From Lachnospiraceae bacterium (GTDB taxonomy: Bacteria > Bacillota > Clostridia > Lachnospirales > Lachnospiraceae): a DNA stretch of 64,000 bases. Every line of letters begins with the position of its first letter. Position 1 is the first letter of the stretch. The DNA is taken from NCBI GenBank assembly GCA_017427685.1, contig JAFRSH010000049.1, positions 1 to 64,000 on the forward strand, in the 5' to 3' direction. The notes below the pieces were generated by a model, which saw nothing but the letters and a program-made list of their open reading frames with translations, was not told the origin of the DNA and ran no database searches. Of this stretch, positions 18,544-28,500 are shown piece by piece. The position numbers were made by a program, and so were the translations under genes.

Positions 18544-19420
18544 CCAGTTTCTCAAGTTCTCGCATCGCCTTCATCTCTTCGGCGGAAGCGGCGGACTTTC
18601 TCTTGCGTGCCTTGAAGGTGAGCTCCGAAGGCTTGTAGTCTCTGGCTTCTTTGTCGCCATTGTCGAGAGTAAGGATAACTCTTACGATCTGCTTGAGGAC
18701 GTTAACGCTGCTGACTTCTCCCGCAAGTCCGTCCGATGTCGTGACGTGGTCACCGACGCCGGGAAGGTTGGCAAGGAGTTCCTCGTACGCGAGCTGTTCG
18801 TTGCGCATACAGCACATGAGCCTGCCGCAGTTACCCGAAAGCTTCGAGGGGTTGAGGGAAATACTCTGATCCTTCGCCATCTTGATGGAGACGAGTGAGA
18901 ATTCCGAAAGGTAGGTGCAGCAGCAAAGAGGTCTGCCGCAGATACCGATTCCGCCGAGTGCCTTGGCCTGATCGCGAACTCCGATCTGCCGCAGTTCGAT
19001 CCTTGTGCGGAACACCGCAGCGAGGTCTTTGACGAGGTTTCTGAAATCTATCCTGCCGTTCGCGGAAAAATAGAAGAGTACTTTCTTGTTGTCGAAGGTG
19101 TATTCGCACTCGATGAGCTTCATCTCAAGTCCGTGCTTGGCGATCTTCTCAAGGCAGATGCCGAATGCTTCCTTCTCTTTCTCTTTGTTTGCGAGATTTG
19201 TTTCTTCGTCTTCGGCGGTCGCGCGTCTCACGATGGGGGCGATGCCTGTCGAATGTTCGCCGGGACGCAGCTCCCTGTTCCCGATCGCTACGTACCCGAA
19301 CTCGACTCCTCGTGTTGTCTCAACGATGACGTGGTCTCCGGGAGCGAATTCCTCTCCGACGGGATCGAAGAAATATATTTTGCCTATGGGTCTGAATCTG
19401 ACCCCGATGATGATCTGCAT
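18509..19420 (-). CDS. ricT: RicT/YaaT, PSP1-domain protein
   Basis: The 303-residue PSP1 protein is the ortholog of Bacillus YaaT (RicT), a subunit of the Ric complex that stimulates RNase Y-dependent mRNA maturation and affects sporulation and biofilm signalling. The cysteine-rich core GICGRPLCCCTYL and GRLMCCMRNEQ is intact; in Bacillus such cysteines help bind an Fe-S cluster with RicA and RicF. A GAGGAG site precedes the ATG. It follows holB by 24 nt, the conserved yaaR-holB-yaaT order. No ricA or ricF is seen in the window. Confidence 0.92.
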   Translation of the reverse strand: MQIIIGVRFRPIGKIYFFDPVGEEFAPGDHVIVETTRGVEFGYVAIGNRELRPGEHSTGIAPIVRRATAEDEETNLANKEKEKEAFGICLEKIAKHGLEMKLIECEYTFDNKKVLFYFSANGRIDFRNLVKDLAAVFRTRIELRQIGVRDQAKALGGIGICGRPLCCCTYLSEFSLVSIKMAKDQSISLNPSKLSGNCGRLMCCMRNEQLAYEELLANLPGVGDHVTTSDGLAGEVSSVNVLKQIVRVILTLDNGDKEARDYKPSELTFKARKRKSAASAEEMKAMRELEKLDEQEGNSHLDD

Positions 19421-19444
19421 TTTAACTCCTCTTTGATGAGATTT

Positions 19445-20452
19445 TTAGACTGCTCTGAGTGCCATAAACAGCATTTCCATCGCGATATCGAAATAAACGA
19501 AGGCTCTGAGCCTGGTGCGTGCCTTTTCGATGGCTTCGATGGCTTCGTTGATGTTCTCGAAGGAACGCAGGGATGCCTGTCGCTTGATCTCCATGATCGA
19601 ATCGTGGAACACAAGCCTGTTGGGATCCTGTGTGGCTTTGAACATAAGCATGTCGCGCATCCACAGCGACAGCATGTCGAGGAAATCGTCGACCTTGTGT
19701 GAGTCGCTTCCGCGTGACTTCTCGTCTCCGAAGAACGAGAGGGCTTCCATGAGCTGCGCATGGCTCATGTGGTCAATACCGGACATGAGACGTATCACTT
19801 CGTCACGGGTTTTAACAAACTCTTCGTCGGTCGCGTAACGGATCGCCTTGCCGATCGAGCCGCCCGAGAAGGAAGCACACGTGCGCGCCATGTAATCGGG
19901 GAGATTATAGCGCTTTATCAGAAGATCCGCAACATCTTCCGTTCTGACGGGCTTCAGGGGAAGCGTGATACATCTTGAAAGTATGGTGGGCAGGAAACTG
20001 CCCGTGTTGGCTGCGAGCAGGAAGATCACGGCGTAGGCAGGGGGCTCCTCGAGTGTCTTGAGGAGTGCGTTCTGTGCCTGCTCGTTCATCCTTTCGGCTT
20101 CGTCTATGATGTAAACCTTGTACTTGCCTGCGTAGGGCTTGACCTGGATGTCTTCGACAACCTGTGAACGGATATCGCCGACCGTGATGAGCTGCTTCTC
20201 ATGTGTGACGAAGACGATGTCGGGGTTGGTGCCCGCTTCGGCCTGAATGCAGGATGCGCATGTCCCGCAGGGACGAACGCCGTCTTCTTCGGTACAGAGC
20301 AGTGCCGCTGCGGCGCGTGCGGCAAGCAGATGCTTACCGGAACCTTCTTCGCCGGCGAGGATATAAGCGTGGGAAAGCTTCCCCGAAGAGATCGCCTCTT
20401 CGAAATGTCGGATTATGGCCTCCTGACCAAGGATATCTTCAAATCCGTGCAA
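19445..20452 (-). CDS. holB: DNA polymerase III delta-prime subunit
   Basis: The 335-residue clamp-loader subunit begins HGFEDILGQE, has a P-loop-like GEEGSGK at 34-40, and a four-cysteine zinc module (Cys53, 62, 65, 68). YIIDEAERMNEQAQNALLKTLEEPP and the SRC motif (ILSRCITLPL), which supplies the arginine finger, are present. The start codon is TTG 20452, supported by AGGGGGTGAG immediately upstream. It sits between yaaR and ricT, its conserved place. Confidence 0.92.
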   Translation of the reverse strand: MHGFEDILGQEAIIRHFEEAISSGKLSHAYILAGEEGSGKHLLAARAAAALLCTEEDGVRPCGTCASCIQAEAGTNPDIVFVTHEKQLITVGDIRSQVVEDIQVKPYAGKYKVYIIDEAERMNEQAQNALLKTLEEPPAYAVIFLLAANTGSFLPTILSRCITLPLKPVRTEDVADLLIKRYNLPDYMARTCASFSGGSIGKAIRYATDEEFVKTRDEVIRLMSGIDHMSHAQLMEALSFFGDEKSRGSDSHKVDDFLDMLSLWMRDMLMFKATQDPNRLVFHDSIMEIKRQASLRSFENINEAIEAIEKARTRLRAFVYFDIAMEMLFMALRAV

Positions 20453-20522
20453 AAGCTCACCCCCTGTTCAAATGCGGTATGGCGACCTAAGTGATGTGAG
20501 AGACCGCGCCCTGCGGCCGGTC

Positions 20523-20963
20523 TCAGGTAAGTATATCGAGCAGCAGTCCCCGGATCTCGTCGATATTGCCGAGGATGAGCATAACGTCCTGTTCGTCTTT
20601 GATGAGTTCCGCCGCGATCGCGTCAAGCTTCTCGTCGACCAGGCGGATCATGCCGTAGACTCTGTGTCGGCCTCTCTTGTCGAGGAAGTTTTCACGGGAG
20701 AACTTGTGGGAGCGGTTAACGACTTCGTTCATGAAGTCTTTGATAAGAGCACGATAGTGACGCATGTCCTTGATGTCGCGATGTTTCTTGATCTTCTCGC
20801 CCTGCTCGTTTATCTCGCCCATAAGGGCTGTGAGGCGTTCGGAAAGCGCAGATTCCTCCAGGGTGCTCGCAAGCGTGAACTTAAAGTTGCCGTCTGCCTG
20901 CGAAACGGGCGCCTTCTGCTCGACCGGCGCCGCAGCCTGGGTTTGATTGATGCGCATGTCCAT
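20523..20963 (-). CDS. YaaR family protein (DUF327)
   Basis: The 146-residue helical protein is recognisable as YaaR from FMNEVVNRSHKFSRENFLDKRGRHRVYGMIRLVDEKL and from its place directly before holB. The N-terminal 30 residues (QTQAAAPVEQKAPVSQ) look disordered. The function of the family is not established; conservation next to holB and ricT hints at a replication or RNA-related role. The site before the ATG is GAGGAG-like. Confidence 0.85.
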   Translation of the reverse strand: MDMRINQTQAAAPVEQKAPVSQADGNFKFTLASTLEESALSERLTALMGEINEQGEKIKKHRDIKDMRHYRALIKDFMNEVVNRSHKFSRENFLDKRGRHRVYGMIRLVDEKLDAIAAELIKDEQDVMLILGNIDEIRGLLLDILT

Positions 20964-20990
20964 AAAGACTTACTCCTCTAAACTATCTGA

Positions 20991-21647
20991 TCATTTGTTC
21001 TTGGGAGGATAGATCAGCTTTCCGGGTTCGCCTTTCCCTGCGGCTTCGTTTTGCCTGCTCGCTTTAAGGAACTCTTTGAGGTCTTCGGAGAGCTCCGCGA
21101 TGCATTTGTCGAAATCGGCATTCTGATAACGCTTCTCGATACCGAGCGACAGGAGCACCGGCTCCGCGAAATCGGCTTCGTCCGCGATGTAACGTCTGCA
21201 AAGCTCCGCGTAGCGGGGAATTGCTTCAAGCCTCTCTCTCTCGACCGCGCGGGCAAGTCTGAGGCCGTCCTCCACTTCAATGTACAAAGGACGCACACGG
21301 CTGCGACCGAAATAATCACGTAATGCTTTGTAACCTTCGGGGGTCTGGACCAGGAGATACGTTTCGTCGTCCTTGATCTGTCCGTCGTCGGCCGTGAAAT
21401 AATACCAGTCGCCGTGAACGGTGTGGTAACAACGCTCCTCGATGACCACACCCTGTTTCCTCATCTTCTTGAGGACATCAAAAGTAACAAATTTGTATTC
21501 GACGCCGTCCTGCTCCTCGCTGCGGATGGGACGTGTCGTGTAAGTAACGATGCTGCGCAATGAAACCGGCTGAAGATCCAAAAGACGCTTGTAGATCGTG
21601 TCCTTGCCGCTTGCGCTTTTACCCATGATACAGTAAATGTTCCCCAT
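20991..21647 (-). CDS. Guanylate-kinase-like protein
   Basis: The 218-residue protein has a P-loop MGKSASGKDTIYKRLL (about 8-23) and the guanylate-kinase segments TYTTRPIRSEEQDGVEY and RYAELCRRYIADEADF. It is longer than typical Gmk at the C-terminus, where KASRQNEAAGKGEPGK looks flexible. It may phosphorylate GMP or a related nucleotide, but substrate residues in the middle are atypical (ERCYHTVHGDWYYF), so it may have a different substrate. Two ATGs are 6 nt apart; the AGAGGGGG spacing favours 21647. It takes the position that tmk has in the Bacillus cluster. Confidence 0.8.
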   Translation of the reverse strand: MGNIYCIMGKSASGKDTIYKRLLDLQPVSLRSIVTYTTRPIRSEEQDGVEYKFVTFDVLKKMRKQGVVIEERCYHTVHGDWYYFTADDGQIKDDETYLLVQTPEGYKALRDYFGRSRVRPLYIEVEDGLRLARAVERERLEAIPRYAELCRRYIADEADFAEPVLLSLGIEKRYQNADFDKCIAELSEDLKEFLKASRQNEAAGKGEPGKLIYPPKNK

Positions 21648-21725
21648 ATGCATCCCCCTCTCATGTTGGCAAAACCCAAAGAAACACCTGCTCAGTGTTT
21701 CCCTACTATATTATACCACACGGAT

Positions 21726-23129
21726 TCAGCTTACTTCCACTTTTTTCTTTGCCAGGCGCTTGGCCACGATCCTGCGTGCCAGGTAGACAACAACGGCCGT
21801 CACGGGCACTCCGAGGAACATTCCGACCACACCGAAATATGCGCCGCCGACGGTGATACCGAAGATGACCCAAAGAGGCGACACGCCCGTCGAATCTCCG
21901 AGGATGAGCGGACCGAGGACCCATCCGTCAAACTGCTGGATGGCGAGTATGATGATCGCAAAAGCGAAGGCGTAAACGGGATCAAGACAGAGGTAGAGCA
22001 GTATCCCGGGCACGGCACCGATGAAGGGACCGAAGAACGGGATCATGTTGGTAACTCCCACGATGACACTCATAAGCACCGGATAAGGGAAACCGCCGAT
22101 CGTCAGAACGATGAAGGTTATGATCCCGATGATGAGCGAGTCGATCGTCTTGCCGATGATGAAGCCGAAGAAGATCTGACCACATTCCCGGGCCGTGCTT
22201 ATAAACGTTGCAGCCCTCTTGGCGGGCAGTATGCTGTATGTGAGAGCGGTCGATGCGCGCGCGATCCTGCGCTTGTCGCAGACCATGTAGATCGAGATCG
22301 CGATAGCGAGCAGGAAGTTGATCAGACCCTTGATCACGGAGTAAGAAGCGCTCAGGAGCGAAGGGATCGAGTCGCTCAGGAAAGTGCCGAGCTTTTCGGT
22401 GAGCGAAGCGATCGTGTCAGCAGCCCATGTGTCGAACTCGGAGAGGTCGAGCGAGGGCGCGATGCCCGAGATCCAACCCTTGACTGTGCCGGTCATGGTT
22501 TGGAGGTTCATGCCCGAGAATTTGCCCAACAGCTCTTTGAGGCTGCCGATCACCTGCGGGATCAGGATCGTTATCGCGAGCGCGAGCAGTCCGAGAACGA
22601 TCGCGAACACGAGGATAACGCTGATGGCCTTCCTCAGGCCGGGCTTCTTTATATGAAGGAGCTTCTCGAGGAAGCGCTCATCGAAGAAATTCACGAGTGG
22701 GCTGACGATAAACGCGAGCAGACCCGCGCCGATAAAGGGCGCGAGAACCGACAGAAGATTCCCGGCGATCGAAAGCACCGACGCGATGTTGAAAATGATC
22801 AGCGCAAGGATAAGCGCGATAAGGATCGTGATGAGAGAGTAAACGCTTATGGAGAAGTACTTGGGGTTTCTCTCGAAACGGCGCTTGGGAGCAGCGGAAG
22901 AAGCAGCGTCCCCGGCGGCGCTGTTATCTGAGGCGCAGACCTTCTCTCCGGCGGAAGAGCCCGAAGTGACCGGGTCTTTGATGTCGGCAACGTCTGATGC
23001 GTCCGGGCTCTCGGAGGTACTAACGAGAGCGGGTTCGTCGGATGCTTTGTAGAAACGGACTATAATAGGGTCGCGATGCCCTTTTTCTTCTTTTTTGTTA
23101 CGGTGTTTTTTGAAAAAACCAAACCTCAT
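21726..23129 (-). CDS. AI-2E family transporter
   Basis: The 467-residue membrane protein has an N-terminal cytoplasmic tail rich in Ser/Ala (about 1-85), then about eight helices with the AI-2E/UPF0118 hallmark GVTNMIPFFGPFIGAVPG and a QQFDGWVLGPLILGDSTGVSPLWV motif. Members export small molecules or exchange ions (AI-2, Na+/H+), so the substrate is open. ATG 23129 follows AAAGG; the frame stays open upstream through the tRNA gene, which shows that the longer form is not real. Confidence 0.88.
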   Translation of the reverse strand: MRFGFFKKHRNKKEEKGHRDPIIVRFYKASDEPALVSTSESPDASDVADIKDPVTSGSSAGEKVCASDNSAAGDAASSAAPKRRFERNPKYFSISVYSLITILIALILALIIFNIASVLSIAGNLLSVLAPFIGAGLLAFIVSPLVNFFDERFLEKLLHIKKPGLRKAISVILVFAIVLGLLALAITILIPQVIGSLKELLGKFSGMNLQTMTGTVKGWISGIAPSLDLSEFDTWAADTIASLTEKLGTFLSDSIPSLLSASYSVIKGLINFLLAIAISIYMVCDKRRIARASTALTYSILPAKRAATFISTARECGQIFFGFIIGKTIDSLIIGIITFIVLTIGGFPYPVLMSVIVGVTNMIPFFGPFIGAVPGILLYLCLDPVYAFAFAIIILAIQQFDGWVLGPLILGDSTGVSPLWVIFGITVGGAYFGVVGMFLGVPVTAVVVYLARRIVAKRLAKKKVEVS

Positions 23130-23265
23130 CGAAAGACCTTTCTGCGCGGGGCAAAACCGCGCGAGTGTGCTACTTCTTATTCTATTTTCAGGGGGGCAGT
23201 TTGTCAATTGAGCAAAAAGAAAGCACCGACCCCGAAGTCTACGCTTCAAAACCGATACTTTGACT

Positions 23266-23338
23266 GCACCTTCAGGGGCTCGAACCCTGGACACCCTGAT
23301 TAAGAGTCAGGTGCTCTACCAACTGAGCTAAAGGTGCA
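23266..23338 (-). tRNA. tRNA-Lys (CTT anticodon)
   Basis: 73-nt cloverleaf on the minus strand. The acceptor stem GCACCTT pairs with AAGGTGC, discriminator A. The anticodon arm is CCTGA-CTCTTAA-TCAGG with CTT in the loop; D and T arms (GTTCGAGC) are regular. The 3' CCA is not encoded. Confidence 0.96.
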
Positions 23339-23380
23339 TCTATTAAGGCTTTGCGCTCACTTTTCGCAAGCGCAAGACCG

Positions 23381-23409
23381 ATTATATAACAGCAGATTCC
23401 AAAATGCAA
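23381..23409 (-). promoter_or_regulatory. Promoter of tRNA-Lys
   Basis: On the minus strand TTGCAT (23409-23404), a 17-nt spacer, TATAAT (23386-23381), about 40 nt upstream of the mature tRNA. Confidence 0.8.
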
Positions 23410-23569
23410 GTACTTTTTTTATTTTTTTGCATGAATTTAAAAAAGCGTTGGAAAGGCGTTTTTTTAAGCCACTTTTTCTTTTTATAAAGGTCTGATATAA
23501 TCAGTTTCGGAGCAGAGGGCATTTCCTTGGGAGCTGTATTATAAAGTATAGAAAAACAAAGGAATTGTC

Positions 23570-25297
23570 ATGAACGGTAATTACGAAATAATCGAAACCA
23601 TAAAAGAAAGTGAGCGAGTGAGCGTACATCTTGCGGCGGTTGACGGGATAACGGGTCCCGTCATCGTTAAGGAAGTAAGGAATGCGGATGTTTCGGTCTA
23701 TCGCTCGCTTAAGGCTTGCAAGAGTGAACACTTCCCCGAGATCTACGATATTTGGACAACAGACAATCTTTCTCCGGATGATCCCTCTGACCCCGCGACT
23801 GCAGAATCCCCCGATACCGATGGGTCTTCCGATCTGTCGGTAGCAAGACAGGACGTCACCATCATCGAGGAGTACGTTGACGGCGAGACTCTTGCAGTTT
23901 GTGTTAAAGAAGCAAGGTACTCAAAGCGTGAGCTCCTCGGGTTCATGCTTCAGCTCTGCGACGCTCTCGAAACCATCCACAACATGGTCCCCCCGCTCAT
24001 TCACCGAGACATCAAACCCTCAAACATCCTTATTAATAAAGAAGGTGTCTTAAAGCTCATCGATTTTGATGCGTCCCGCCGTTACAAAAGAAACGAGCAT
24101 ACAACAAGCGATACGATCCTGCTCGGCACCGCGGAATACGCCGCTCCCGAGCAGTTTGGTTACCAACAGACAAACGAGCAGAGCGACATCTACTCGTTCG
24201 GCGTCCTGCTTGCGGATCTGTTCGGGGTCAGGATCAGGGAAGACTCTCAAAAAAAGAACGACGACTTCAAGGAATTCGCAAAGAAGAGCCGTCGTATGAA
24301 GCGCATTGAAAGCATCATCGCCAAATGCACGCAGTTCGATCCCGGCCGCAGGTATGAAAGGATCTCTGAGGTAAAGAAGGACCTGACGGCGGTACTTGAA
24401 GGCAAACCCTCCAAAAAGCTCATAGCCGTTCTTGCTGCGGCAACGCTTATACTGGCAGTCGGGGTAACCTCCCTCATCCTCTGCTTGCAGAAACCGGGGA
24501 ATGACGGTGAACCGGCAGGAGAGGTTCTTCGCAGTGAGTTTATGAAGATCACCTTCACAGGCGGTGAATCGAGCGACGATGTCAGAGGAACCTACCGCGA
24601 TTACTCTACGGTCGAGGACCTTGTAGGAGACAGCGAAGCTCCCGATTACCTGACACAGGACTATGTAACCAGGCTTCAGACGATAGAGAGTGTCCTTCTC
24701 AACAATTTCAGATTTGTCGTGCATTATTACCCCGGTCTCGAACCGAAGAAAGACTTCAACTACAGGAACGGCTGGCTCGATAATCGCGGCAGCGAGGTTG
24801 TCGGGATCACTCTCACAGACCTTGTGACCCAGAACGACATAGTTCTTGCCGAAGGCGAGTGGTACACTTCGGAACATATCATATTTATTAAAAGAGAAGT
24901 ACTTAACGATCTCAGGGAAGGTTTTTACGAGATCAAGACGGATATAAACACACCGGACGGAAGAGTCCGCGACCTCCTGACTCTTAATGTAAATGCAGTC
25001 GAAACAGACCCCGCGCGTATGCTTATCTGCCCCTTCGACTGTCTGTGCTTTGACCCCGCAAAGGTAGACTTCACGAGCTTTGCGGTTCCTCACAACGAGG
25101 ACAAGCGCATCAAGTCTCTCGAAAGGGCCTACGACAGAACTCCCGTTGAAGAAACACTTTACAGGATCAGCGAGGACGGCACTGTCCTATCCATCGATTC
25201 CTCGGAATTTAAAAACGCCCCCGGACAGGACGCTTTCTACTACACTGTTCTTTATGAGGACGGCAGCTCGTGGCCCGTCACTGTTTATGTAGGATGA
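23570..25297 (+). CDS. Membrane Ser/Thr protein kinase with external domain
   Basis: 575 residues. The N-lobe lacks a clear glycine-rich loop (IKESERVSVH) and carries an Asp/Ser/Pro-rich insertion at about 68-92. The catalytic parts are present: Lys34, HRDIKPSN (Asp147, Asn152), and DFD at 165-167 in place of DFG, then APE at 192-194. A single membrane helix lies at about 283-306, followed by about 270 external residues with no recognised domain. I infer a receptor-like kinase that senses the cell surface. The -10 TATAAT at 23496-23501 and AAAGGA before the ATG support expression. The surface protein gene and a small HTH gene follow on the same strand. Confidence 0.85.
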   Translation: MNGNYEIIETIKESERVSVHLAAVDGITGPVIVKEVRNADVSVYRSLKACKSEHFPEIYDIWTTDNLSPDDPSDPATAESPDTDGSSDLSVARQDVTIIEEYVDGETLAVCVKEARYSKRELLGFMLQLCDALETIHNMVPPLIHRDIKPSNILINKEGVLKLIDFDASRRYKRNEHTTSDTILLGTAEYAAPEQFGYQQTNEQSDIYSFGVLLADLFGVRIREDSQKKNDDFKEFAKKSRRMKRIESIIAKCTQFDPGRRYERISEVKKDLTAVLEGKPSKKLIAVLAAATLILAVGVTSLILCLQKPGNDGEPAGEVLRSEFMKITFTGGESSDDVRGTYRDYSTVEDLVGDSEAPDYLTQDYVTRLQTIESVLLNNFRFVVHYYPGLEPKKDFNYRNGWLDNRGSEVVGITLTDLVTQNDIVLAEGEWYTSEHIIFIKREVLNDLREGFYEIKTDINTPDGRVRDLLTLNVNAVETDPARMLICPFDCLCFDPAKVDFTSFAVPHNEDKRIKSLERAYDRTPVEETLYRISEDGTVLSIDSSEFKNAPGQDAFYYTVLYEDGSSWPVTVYVG

Positions 25298-25584
25298 TAT
25301 CAAGCATCTCCCTCGGAGTAACTATAAAAGGCTCCGAGGAGAAATGTTTTACGTTTCCTGTCATCAATTGTCATCAAACGCAATCAGCTATTGGAAAGAA
25401 TAATCACCTTAAAACCGTGGGGCTACTTGCTGTTTATACCTGCGAGCATAACAAAACACACCTCAAACGTACTAAAATTCAGTGCATCCCGTCGAGGCGT
25501 GTTTTCTTTTTTGTGGAGTTTTCGCCCTCTCGATTTTGCGAAACGGGACAAAATGTTAAATTGCGTTTTAGGAGGTATATGTTT
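25298..25584 (+). other. Gap between kinase and surface protein genes
   Basis: No gene is seen. A direct repeat TGTCATCAA occurs at 25359-25367 and 25369-25377, one helical turn apart, and could be a regulator site. No near-consensus promoter or clear terminator is visible, so read-through from the kinase gene is possible. Confidence 0.4.
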
Positions 25585-28500
25585 ATGAAAAGGTTTACAA
25601 GCATCCTTTGTGCATTGTGCCTTATTGTCGGAGTTTTGTCCGGCGTTGCTCTTGCTCCCGCTGAGGAAGTGAAGGCATCCCAACCGCTCGAAGATCAGAT
25701 TCCCGGCATTATTACAGTTGCAGATTTCAGTGACCCGGACAAGGCAAGTGCCTGGAACACTCTTTCGGAAGTAAAAGTGATCTCCGGTTCTGCGATCACT
25801 ATAAATGCAGATCCTTCGACCTATTCCGTCGGCGGAAAGAGCCAGTGGGTCCACGGTATCGTAATAATCGAACCCCAAAACGATTGGAGTTTTACAGGCG
25901 CTTCTTATCACCGTTACGGTTCTGATTCCGACACAGTAATCGAGACCGACACCCTGAGCAACGTGTTTGAAACTTTGAAAGCAAACGCCGGTGGCGAAAG
26001 CAACCTTCCCAATAACATTAAGCAGCTTATCCAAAGCTACAACGGGCGTGCAGATTCCCTGACGGGTGCTGTCATCATCCGCTCAGTCTATGCGCAGTCG
26101 GAATACTTCACCTTCAGTTTTGCAAAAACCGGTTCGACTCAGAGCATTAAGATCAAAGTGAATCCCGATGAGTCTTATGTAGACAAGACTTATAACTATA
26201 CCTCTAATCAAGAGATCGATGTTTTCGCCGAATTAGACGATAGGTACCAGGATGTTCTCAATAACGAAAACAGCCGATCGGATTATAGCTTTTCCGAGAG
26301 GATAGGCAGCCATACTCCCATGAGTATCAGCCTAAACTGGTCCGATACTTCCGATGCGAACTATGGAAAGTTCACTGTATCCGGCGGTGCCGGTCAAAGA
26401 TCCTATGTCCTTACAAACAATAAAAGCGGCGTTTCTTATGTCCTTAATGCTACATTTGTTCCCGCTTCCATGCCGCTCCACATAAAAGATTTCACCTTCA
26501 GTTCCGAGGTTGATGTGTCATACAACGGAACAACAGAAGATTTGGGAGATTATTACCTGACTCCCAAAAACGGTAAAGCTTTTTCGGAGTTCTCGGTAAG
26601 CTTTAACATTCCGGACGGCACCATTATCTCCAAGGTTTTTTACGAAGACTATCATAATGATATCTCCAAAAACAATGCGACTACAATTGAGATCGGTCCT
26701 GATTGGGACGATCCTTTTGACACCCCCAGAAATGTCACCGCGGTATACACAGTTGAAAACTCAAAAGCTACCATAACCGTCAGATCAATAAACGAAAAAG
26801 TTGCGCTTAACAGCGCTATAGGAATTCAGTTACAAAAAAACGGCGAAGAGTTCACTTATTCCATCTCAATGGAATACAAACGCACTCCTCAGATCGGAGG
26901 ATTGTCACGTCAGCGTATTCCCGTCGCTGCAGGAAGCACCTTAAGGCTCGAAGATCTACTCTACATAAAAAATGATACAGACAAGCAGCTCCTCTATGAG
27001 GGTATTACAAATGGAACTATCGCGCTTTCCATGCAGGGCGTTGTTCCCGTGTTGGCGAACGGCAGATTTAACGGTCTGCTCAAGGTCTATTACCCCTGCG
27101 ATCGTATAAGAGTTTGGGATAAAGAGATCAATGCAACCATCACAGCCTGCGGCGCCGATATCTTTGTTAACGCATCGACGCTTATAGAAGCGGGCACGGT
27201 CCTCGACATCGACTCCCTGCTCCCCGGTTATTCGAGCGAGAATAAGTGGGATAGCAAAACAGAGCGTATAAACGGTCAGAACGTAACATATAAAACCACT
27301 GTCGAGAAGGTTAACCATTCATATGATTACACCCTGTCGCAGGGTGAGCGCTCCTTTACAGCTCCCGACAACGTTGCCGAAACTGTTGAATACGTGATCC
27401 ATGCCTACAAAGCCGACATCCGGGTTAAGGTCTGCCCCAAGGGCACTCTTGCAAGTAGTCTTACCGAGGTCGTAAAAGATGTTAAGAAAGACGAGAGCCT
27501 CGTTGTTGATGCTGAAAAAGCAGCCTCCCTTTCAAAGGATGCAATTAACAACTTTAAGAATAACGGCGGCGAGAACAGCAGCCTTATCCTCAAAGCGGGT
27601 AATTATGAATGGTCCTTCGGAAAGAAAGAGCTTGCAAATGCAGCACAGAGCGATATCGATCTGAGTGTTAAGATCGGCGACGAGCTTACAAACAGCAGGC
27701 TTGACAAGGTATCGGGCGTTAAGCTCGGCTTCGCTGCCAACGGAACGCTTCCCGGCAAGACAGGCTTCAGATGCTACCTTTCCGATGAACTGCTTAAAAA
27801 GTTCAAAGACATAAATCATGTGGGTCTGTTCTATGACGACGGATCTTCTTCACTCAAGCGTGAAGGAAGCAACTATTATGTCAGCAAGGATACACTCGGA
27901 AGAAGCTTTATAGATATCTTTGTCACTCATAATTCCGACTTTGTCCTTACGTCTGTAGATGCAGACAGCATAAACGTTGCGTCGGAAAGCTCCGGTGGCT
28001 CGGGTTATGTTGACAGCGGCAGTGGCTCAGGTACTTCCTCGGGCACTACAGAGACAACCCCCGACACCGACAAGGAGTCTACGGACAAAGCGGCAGAGGA
28101 AAAGGACGAGGACAAGAACACCGTCGTTACGGAGAACGAGGACGGATCCGTTACAAAGACTACCGTTACAGAAAACGAGGACGGAACAAAGACCACCGTT
28201 GATACGACCGAGTTTAAGGACGGCAGCAAGGCTGTAACAGAGACAACCGAGAATGCGGACGGAACAGAGTCGACAAAGACGACGGTTACAGACGAGAACG
28301 GCAAGTTCTATTCCGAAACCGTTACCGAAGAATCCGTTACAAAGAAGGGTACAAAGGTTGAAGAATCAACAACCACCTACGCCGACGGCTCGACAGAGTA
28401 CACCGAGAAACGAACCACAAAGAGCGGCAAGGTTGAAGAGACAACCGTAACGCTCGACAAGAGCGGCAAGGGAACAGCCTCCGTGGAGACCACAAAGGCA

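Noticed and set aside
21648..22931. 427-codon frame opposite the AI-2E gene
   Set aside because: Very rich in Asp, Arg, His and Glu, the typical reverse reading of a hydrophobic membrane protein.
23130..23294. N-terminal extension of the AI-2E protein
   Set aside because: It would run through the tRNA-Lys gene; ATG 23129 has a ribosome site and a sensible N-terminus.
28077..28490. Tandem DNA repeat in the surface protein gene
   Set aside because: The Thr/Glu-rich units repeat at protein level but are too diverged in DNA to call a tandem repeat array.
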